Shown: positions 56,619 through 64,000 of the stretch, in pieces
Layout: each line of letters opens with the position of its first letter
How positions within the stretch are numbered: the stretch's first letter is position 1
Assembly (NCBI GenBank): GCA_000320545.1
Contig: ADNK01000875.1
Span: forward strand, 310,001-374,000
DNA from: Bigelowiella natans CCMP2755
Lineage: Eukaryota; Cercozoa; Chlorarachniophyceae
Length of the DNA stretch: 64,000 nucleotides
Reading direction: 5' to 3'
Notes under the pieces: model-generated
What the model saw: only the letters and a program-made list of their open reading frames with translations
Told to the model about the DNA's origin: nothing
Database searches by the model: none
Translations under genes and position numbers: made by a program

Positions 56619-58304
56619 GTCTTCCTTATCATATTCCAAATTCATCTGCCACCATCGGTTTTCCTTCCACAGTGCAAATTGCCGATTTTGCTTTATTCAT
56701 TGGCGTGAGGAGAGACAGGCTGTCGTTGGAACGACGATGACGGCATCAAAGCCATGATGAATTTACTTAGCTATATATAGAGCACTCTTTTCGATCCTCC
56801 TGCTGCTGCTGCAGCACACAAAATGTAGTAGAGCAGCCGTTATTTATTGCCGTTTGCAAATAGGCGCGATGGAGGATGGGTGGGCCTGAAATCTCTGGTA
56901 GGGAAGCTGCCACCAAGGTTGTGTCGCATGCTGTTACACATGTGTACACACACACAAACACACACGCGCGCGCGCGCGCGCCAATGTGCGTGGAGGGGAG
57001 AAGAAAAGCGGAGGATCCCCATGATCAGTTGTATCAAGTGATAGTACACTACCACAGATAATGATGATACTGAAAATAGGATTACCATTTCCTCGCAGGT
57101 TGCGCTGCTTACGGGGGTCATCAAAGATTCTCCAACGAGTCGTCAATCGCTCGGTGAGTGTAGCAGACAATAGCTCAAATTTTGTACACGTTTTGACTAA
57201 CGTCTATCTGTTACTGCTGCTAGAAACTGGTGGAGATGGACGATAGTGGTAAATACGCTCGGAGGAGGCAGCCTTTACCTCACTCGCGAGGAGAGGTTTC
57301 CAAACGGTGATGAGAGAACGATAAAATGGTGAACCAGTCGTTTTGGGAGGATAATTACGATGATGACTGTTGCGTAGGTCCTACACAGCTTCTCACTTGA
57401 ACCCCTCAGAGGCTGCTGCTTATAAGGTAGAGAGCTACTATTGCTTATCACCCCCATTCCCGCATTAGTCTACTACTTGGCGGATATCATTCGCATTATC
57501 AGTTTCTTCCTTTTTCCATGTATGTCTCTGCATCACCCCCCCTCCTTTCAGTCCCAGTCACTCACTCACTCATTCTCTCACTCACTCACAACCTTATCAT
57601 CAAGGCTGCCGGGGTTCTCGCATGGAGGATTTACGGAGGTTGGTTAGCAGTAGTGGGGGCAAGGAAGCAATGGCAATGGGTGACAGCCTCCCGTGCTGTA
57701 AAGCAGTGATGTGGTTTTATGATTATCATTATCTTGTTTGTTGTCAGGAGAGCTTCAGGTTTTGATGGGGATTGACAAGGTAGTGGTGGTGGATGCGGTG
57801 GTAATCCTTGTTGCATCTGCTGTTGTACTACCGCTTTTGCAACCCGTTTCTGCTTCACGATTCTCTCCAATAATATCAAAGGTTGGGGGGAGACGACTCA
57901 ACTTTCTCGGCGGTATCAGAGACCGAACCGATGTAAAATTCTCATCATTAAACACGCGCCACAAACACACAGATGTCCTTCATGAATGGTTCTGGCCAGG
58001 TTGATGTTGCGTACACGGCCGTGAGGGAATTCGTGGAGGAATCGGTTAGCCGTGGATCTGTTTGTGTTACTGTTGGCCCCCAAAGGGGAAGGAGTGAAGC
58101 AAAAATGTGATATGCGTGCTTTCTTGCCATTATTCCGTGGTAGGGCGGGTTCCTCACCGAGGAGATGAAATCGAAGATGCTTGGCGAGTTCAGGCGGTAG
58201 GCGTTATTATCACAATAGAGCCAACCCTCAAAAAAAAAGAAACAATTTTTGAAAAAGCACATCACCAGATTCGGGCTTGCAGTGTAGCGTATTTAACGAG
58301 ATAG
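54381..58304 (+). CDS. Protein with two tandem La motifs (La-related protein)
   Basis: Exons in phase: 54381-54634, 54774-54954, 55100-55174, 55370-55427, 55791-55893, 56062-56093, 56167-56204, 56435-56496, 56864-56917, 57099-57153, 57224-57306, 57378-57426, 57605-57638, 57748-57779, 58000-58044, 58144-58196, 58283-58304 (409 residues from the first ATG kept; it may extend upstream). La motifs bind RNA 3' ends or poly(A). Module 1 (about residues 136-234): AEWYMSGYHIMHNASRL, GGWVPLNNIV, DSELVVTALK, KVLEIHENGQLR, VRRREPLPE. Module 2 (about 236-330): VEYMFGDQYLLSHTQYLSRL, DGGWVGLKSLVGKL, KILQRVVNRSKLVEMDD, ARRRQPLPH. Each follows the La order (EYYFSD, GWVPL, VVEAL, IRR..PLPE). The N-terminus is basic. 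No RRM follows; the C-terminus is helical (VDVAYTAVREFVEES). Exon limits between 55428 and 56062 are the least sure. I recall no family member with two La motifs, but have not searched. Confidence 0.72.
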
Positions 58305-58590
58305 TTGTCGTAGTAAACGTATGGCTACGAATTACTTGAAATCGTGCAGAACAACGCCCAGAAAAGTGTATGTAGCAGGAGAGGTCACCATCATACCACA
58401 TTACTACCAATATTCACCGGAAGTTTCTATCTCAGGGGGGGGGGAAGCTCGGAAAATTCAACGGGTAAGAAAGGAAGCGGGAGATAACGATGACAGTGCA
58501 GCCATCCTTCGCTCTCCTTCCTAGTTTGAGCATGCTGCTGTTCGTAACATCGCCATTTCTTTCTACATTATTATGCTTTCTTTGGTCCAA

Positions 58591-58625
<35 letters not shown>

Positions 58626-59506
58626 AACTTACTCTCACAGCAGCAGAAAGCAGTAACTTGAAGAGGGTTCTCTGGTTCGCGGAGTCCAGGTACTACTACT
58701 ACAACTATACTACTACCTCTGCTACTATTTGCATCCCTACTACAGCTACCAAACTATATATATGATGGTGGCTTAGGTAACAAAATGACCCCTTTCTTTC
58801 CCTGAAATTTGCACCTTTTAATCTCTCGAAAAACACCGCCTTGATGATGTCACTACTGCTTATTACTACAACATCGTAGATACGCTCTCTATTTTTATCG
58901 ATGGCCTTACTTTGATCTGACGCCGTATTTCAACCGGAGACCAAGGGGGGAAATGGAGGTAGCGACGTTCGAGAATATGGCATTTCTCGCCTTTCACATT
59001 ATATTGATCTCTATGAATTCCAAAAAATGTAGGAGCTCATGTGGGTGTCTCTCTCCGAACTTGTATCCTCACCAACAACGGTAAAGATTAAAGAAAGAAT
59101 TTTGCCTCTCAGGTCGTTTTGGAAATGCTTAAAAAAATAGCACTTGCATAGCTAGCAAGAACAGACCTTGATTATGGTCCACTTTTTTGGTTCACAGAGG
59201 GTTTTCTGTGGATATTCTACGAGATGAAAAAATGAAGTCACAGCTAGCCGGACTTGTATCACTAACACCAATGGATGATACACATCGTTACAAAGGCCGG
59301 AAAGCTACTCACCCGAAGTTGTTACCACAGAACCACTGTTCACTTGCCCTCTAGTATATATAAATTGATAGAGATGTAACAGCTGGAGATGGTGAGTATA
59401 TCCGACGCCGTGTTATATGCATAAAGCTAAGCTTTGTCTCAGGCAATATCAACTTTAAAATAGTATCATCTAAAAAGAAAAGTTTGGTTCCCGACGTATT
59501 TACAAA
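58305..59506. other. Spacer without recognisable gene
   Basis: Contains an ACT triplet repeat at 58590-58624 and otherwise mixed DNA with only short chance ORFs. The La gene (+) and the Tudor-like gene (-) converge here. Confidence 0.6.
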
Positions 59507-61810
59507 TCATTTTTTAAATCGCGTACTTTCCACAGCGATGTGTGAGGCAGGATTTCGCTTCTGCTCTGATTCTGTATCCGCGATTGATCGCGCAACAGCG
59601 CCCATATCACAAGATTGAGTGAGATAGACAAGCATCACGATTTTGTTCCTATTTCGGGACGCACGCTTGCTTATGATACGCTCGGTGTCGATATAATCCT
59701 GCGGCTCAGGCATACGTTCGCATGATGGTAGCATGACTTTGACTTACATGCTGTTACGCATACGAGATGTGGGTTGTAGCTTCTTTCATAGCTTACACAA
59801 CGTAACCGTTCTAGCGTTGCTGCGCATGAGTCACGCACGAGCACAAAATTTATGCATGATGGCATCTAAAGCAGATTAACTGTGTTGGTCTGTACTGCAA
59901 ATAATGTGGTGTATGTGTGTGTGTGTGTGTGTAGATATCTAGATTTCAGTCATGGCGCCATATGAATAATTAATAGCCGGTGTATTTTATTTCAATACCA
60001 AGAAAATATCTACGAATAACCCACAATTATGTTCGCATTTTGGTATTTATATGCAGTCTGCTGCTACATGCTCAATATTTTATTGTTGGGGCGTGGCATT
60101 CATGGATGCGGCATTATTTATGTAAAGCTAGCAGCTGTTATGCGCAACGTATTTCAATGTACCTACATAGAAGCACACGATGTGCACACAAATCGCAATA
60201 CACTCGTCATATTTTTTGTGCGGAAGATATATTTAATTTATGTTCTATTCAAATTACATTCAAGTTGGAGCTATTCAGAAGGAACGGCTGACTGGACTGA
60301 TAATATTACCTCTAATTTGTATTATTCTGCGGTACAGGATATTTACGCTTAAATGTTATAGACAAGGATTTGGACTACAGAAGCCAAGGTACACCCTAGC
60401 TATAGGATACTTGTTCACATAAGAAGGCAATAGTCTCCAAGAGTTAATAATAAAGATCTCATTCGGTGATCATGTACTCGGGAATAAAGAGATGCTTACG
60501 GTAGGACCGTATCTAAAAAAGACTTACGGTGGTGAGTGAGTTGTAAGCTCGCTTGGTTCCCATTCGATAAGGTAACGAGCTAGAATTAGTTCCTCCCATA
60601 ATACCGCCGGTAGCCATGCTTATTGGTAAGGCCCTGTTAGCACGCCCATCGGGGCGTTTCATGTGAGAGCTTTGAATACTTGACAAGCCTAATTCCTCAA
60701 ATTCTTTTCCACTGGAGAGCCTAGGAAAGTTTCTTGGGTTTCGTAGGGCAATGCGGCACCAAGGGGCTTGCTTCCATTGATCACTGTCGTCGTACACAAC
60801 ATGACAGGTTCTGTCTCTCTTGTTCACGGCAACCACCCGGGCCGGAAACAGGGTATTTCGTGTTTCCATGGTGTTGTAAGGAGCAGCCACGAAGTCGCCT
60901 ACCTGTAAACCCCCTCCATGCTGTCGCCTTCTGGGCGTGCTAGTTTCTGTCGTCTTCGAATTACACCTGCTAGCCGTAAGTGTACGGTTCCGATCATCTT
61001 CGATTTCCTCTCGAATGCTTTCACCTTCGGCCTCATTATGGGTTAACATCGCGTCCATCGTAAAGCGGTGATCTAGCCAAAGACGCAGTCTAGCTACGAA
61101 GTCATTAGATATTCTGCGCGCTTGGGTACCAGTTGTAGCCAGGGGCGGCATCGCGTTAAGCACTGCCGCGTCGTGTGAGTACTGCCCATTGAGGTTCAAA
61201 GCTGACCGGTTCAATTCAGTTTTCAGTGCAAGTATGGTGGAACCGTCAAGGACTAAACCGCTCCACTCTCGTTTCAGTTGCCCGCCGTTGTAGCTATTAT
61301 TCAAATATCTAACGAGCGCTCCTATAGTGGCCGTGTCCATCCGTCCTGTTACCGAGGGAATTGCAGTAAGAAATTGCGCACTTGGCTCGCATTGATCGCA
61401 CTTATCATCATCCTCATTGCTGATCCTCCAGAATTTTTTCCGGCAAAGCCAGGTCATGGGTGGATGTTGGTCTCCGAAGGCACGATGTGTGGGATTGAGA
61501 GCGCGAGTGAATAGAACGTACTGCAGGTTCCGTATGATTGTTGGTGAGAGGACAAAGCTGTAATCCAATATTATTGCAGCAAGATCGGAACTTAGCCTTT
61601 GTCGCAGTATCTTGTGTGCTTCTTGTGTGGCGTCCGGACACCTTCAAAATGTAAAAGTTTAATTCAAACCAGTCACTCTGTATTCGTCAAAATTGAATCA
61701 TTTCGGAATCCCCAGCATGTGAAAGACGCAAAATTTGTCATAGGAGATAGTGGAGTCGTAGAAGTAGGTTACCAGAGCCATTCATCAGTTGGTTCGTCGC
61801 TGTGACTCAT
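59507..61810 (-). CDS. Tudor/agenet-like domain protein, unrecognised
   Basis: Three exons in phase: 61810-61773, 61641-60528, 59698-59507 (447 residues). The donor at 60527 is a consensus GTAAGT; if unused, the frame stops a few codons later at 60513. The N-terminal half is helical with WLCRKKFWRIS and a small Cys pair (CDQC). Around residues 258-315, VGDFVAAPYNTMETRN followed by FPARVVAVNKRDRTCHVVYD reads like a Tudor or agenet barrel, which binds methylated histone tails or related ligands. Basic, Ser/Thr-rich linkers surround it. The last exon ends in a basic tail (STRFKK). No catalytic motif is seen. A chromatin or nuclear role is a guess. Confidence 0.6.
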
Positions 61811-63167
61811 CGAACGTGTGCGCAATTCGTGTTTCGACCCCAAGACTTTGGTCCGATAATGGTGGTGGGCGGGTTTCTAGGTTTCAACAGGGTCACTAGC
61901 CCAAGAGAGCAACACGAGACGGAAATCATAGGATGTTTACTTCGTGCGCCTTGATTTCGAAATTTGTCGCAGTAGAAAAATTGGCAGAAATTAAAGAAAT
62001 TCCGGACGGACCGAAACTTGATATCACTGTTCCGCTCCCTTCCGGGGGGATGTAGTGCGCCAACTAGGGTATCCAAGAGGACTTCCGGGGAAACACCAAA
62101 AATATTATTCTTAGATTCCGAAATGACATGACGGTGCCCAAAGGCCTTCCACTCTCTAAGACAACACCCAGAACAAGACGCAACATTAAATTAGACATGA
62201 TTTAACTTAAACTGTGTTCCAAATTGCATTAGAAATGTCATTGGTGTGTCTGAAAGAGCGTCTCGTGCAATTTTGCATGAAGAGCCAGATTATGGTATTT
62301 TCAGCATGTTCTAGCTTTTCAGTGATCTCATTGCAACTAAGGGAAATTCTCCCAAACAACAAACAATGGGAAATGTGGGTATGTTCAGGTACCGTACTCA
62401 TCATTCGTGTCGGACTTGAAACTAATGAAAAGTGATCGTGACAAGCGCGTGCGAAGCGAACCCTGGCACACGACGTGCACCAGTGCGTGCAACGTGCACA
62501 CTGTTTGTTGTTCAGCTGTGTCCGTGCTGGCATGGTGGAGGTTTCCAAGTGCACACACACACACACACACACACACACGTCTAGACGCACAGAGATGGAT
62601 GCACGTCACTGACTTGTTGCAACACGCACTCCAGCTGGTCCACTGTGTGTGCGCGACGTGCTGGCAGGCGGTATCAACCTTTGATCGTGCACTTTGTGTG
62701 TGTGTGCACAGAGCATGTGTCAAAGGTCTCGTGCGATGTGGCACCACGCACGTGCACGTCGGGTGCCACTGCTTGAGCCAGCCTTGTGAGCATCAGAACA
62801 AACAATGTGATTGCTGTGCACATGCACATTGCTGTTGACAATCATTGCTCCAGTCCAGCAGTGCTGGTGGTGGGAGTCAGAGCGATCGAGATGTCGTTTC
62901 AAGGGAAACACGTGCAGAGACAGACAGAGCACACATTGCAACAAGCGCAGTCAGTGACACGTGCACGTCTCCATGATGTGCGTCATGGCGTCCGTGCACA
63001 TGCGTGCATGTGTGCGCGTCCAGCGAAAACAGACAAGACACGTGCGCATGCTGGCATGCGTGAAAACGAACCCAACCATCATTTGCGCGATTTGTTTGCG
63101 TTGTCACGGCATGCACACGCGCACTGCCACATAGATTGTCTCCGTGTCCACGCGCCAGCACGGTCCA

Positions 63168-63202
<35 letters not shown>

Positions 63203-63494
63203 ATGTGTGTGTGCAGTCTGCAGCAGACACGCTAGCACGCACACGCGTCGAACGTCCACCACGGAGGTTCAGCGTGACAGCATGACAGCATAACATCCTT
63301 AGTTTGTGCTTGCTTGTACAACACTGAAACACGCTGGCACGTGCGTGCTGTTGCCCACACACCTAGACATGTGTGAGCCAGAATCATCGCAAGCTGGGAC
63401 GACGCCATTCATGCGGCAGGCACATAGGCATCACGCAGATGGTGGTGCGGTGTGTGTCTAGCTCAGAGGCAGTTTCATTGTCATGCTGAAGACA
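61811..63494. repeat. Intergenic region with GTGCAC/CACGTG-rich block
   Basis: From about 62430 to 63360 the DNA consists largely of GTGC, GCAC, CGTG and CACG words, with many copies of GTGCAC, CACGTG and GCATGC and short CA/GT microsatellites (62556-62580, 63170-63202). Both strands therefore give Cys/His/Val-rich open frames that are not genes. There is no clear repeat period, so it is not a simple satellite. 61811-62430 is unremarkable and presumably holds the promoter of the Tudor-like gene. Confidence 0.7.
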
Positions 63495-63924
63495 TCATGT
63501 GCTTCCATGGTTGGAGGTCAGAGACTCTCGCTGATGTCTTTGCTGGCGTCTTCTTTCCTCCCTAGCTTTTCGTCTCATTTCCACAGCAGCTGCTCTTGAG
63601 CTGGCTTCTGCAGGTTCATTTTCCTTCTCAATCTTCTTGCTTTTGCCACTCATTGAACTTCTAGGCATCCCATTCGATTCTATCTTTGCTTCTTCACTTG
63701 GTGGTTGAGTTTTCTTTTTCTCTATGCTTTCACTCTCACATTGAGCTTGAAGCTCTGCTAGCGTAGGCGTCTCTTTCGGCTGGGTCTGATCCTTTGACAG
63801 TATTTCTGATACATGTCCGACCTGTTGTTATCTAAATTAATGGTTACAGAGGGAAAAATTGGCATATGATTCTTACGAGTTTATCCAGCTTAGTAAGCAT
63901 AGATTCCGAATCTGACCCTTCATT
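63495..63924 (-). CDS. Last two exons of a minus-strand gene, unrecognised
   Basis: Exon 63924-63877 (reads NEGSDSESMLTKLDKL) ends at GTAAGA and joins in phase to exon 63821-63495, which ends with TGA. The encoded tail is highly charged: SEILSKDQTQPKETPTLAEL, then Lys/Glu-rich segments and a terminal Arg-rich helix (EMRRKAREERRRQQRHQRES). This is a disordered or coiled-coil C-terminus without a named domain. The gene continues beyond the right edge; a (GA)n tract at 63957-63989 lies in the next intron. Confidence 0.6.
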
Positions 63925-63951
63925 CTGAAATATTAAGTCAATTGAAGTTGA

Positions 63952-63995
<44 letters not shown>

Positions 63996-64000
63996 GCTGC

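Noticed and set aside
62407-63235. Cys/His-rich ORFs on both strands
   Set aside because: They follow from the GTGC/CACG composition of the block; the same DNA is open on both strands and in several frames, with no domain pattern.

Overview
The window is nuclear DNA of a eukaryote. Coding blocks are cut by GT–AG introns that I could join phase by phase, there are no operons, and microsatellites (TA, CA, GA, ATG, ACT, GGA) are very dense between genes and inside introns. The gene set is that of a protist with a Golgi (COG4), probably a cilium or flagellum (a CC2D2A/CEP76-type protein), and a bacterial-type organellar translation factor (EttA-like ABC-F). A marine or algal protist, perhaps a stramenopile, is possible, but I cannot fix the lineage from sequence alone.

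Layout. 0-4.2 kb: microsatellites and weak ORFs only. 4.3-5.5: intronless sugar 3-dehydratase-like gene of the DegT/RfbH fold (+). 5.5-8.3: intergenic. 8.3-9.9: poorly resolved minus-strand exons. 10.4-14.3: Ric-8/synembryn-like gene (-). 14.8-16.2: ATP-grasp gene of Cj0069 type (+). 16.9-21.4: C2 plus transglutaminase-like ciliary-type protein (-). 21.9-22.4: an open frame broken by one TGA, ending in a perfect hairpin. 23.1-25.3: signal-peptide membrane protein (+). 26.8-28.7: HAD-fold protein (-). 29.0-30.7: URI1 prefoldin (-). 31.3-33.4: protein with two Tudor-knot/MBT-like modules (+). 34.4-41.3: ABC-F, 25 exons (-). 42.0-49.4: COG4, 30 exons (+). 50.2-53.1: C2/coiled-coil/fascin-like protein (-). 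54.4-58.3: protein with two tandem La motifs (+). 59.5-61.8: Tudor/agenet-like protein (-). 62.4-63.4: GTGCAC/CACGTG-rich DNA. 63.5-63.9: 3' end of a further minus-strand gene.

The genes fall into two classes. One is intron-poor with plain introns (sugar dehydratase, ATP-grasp, C2/TG, fascin-like). The other is intron-dense with tiny exons and microsatellite-filled introns (Ric-8, ABC-F, COG4, La). Several neighbours are divergent (Ric-8/ATP-grasp, URI1/Tudor-knot, ABC-F/COG4) and may share promoters. I see no pathway linking the genes. The least expected items are the tandem-La protein, the bacterial-like sugar 3-dehydratase, the C2-fascin fusion, the TGA-interrupted frame with its hairpin, and a dispersed repeat shared by three gene flanks. 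All exon models were read by eye and none has been checked against transcripts.
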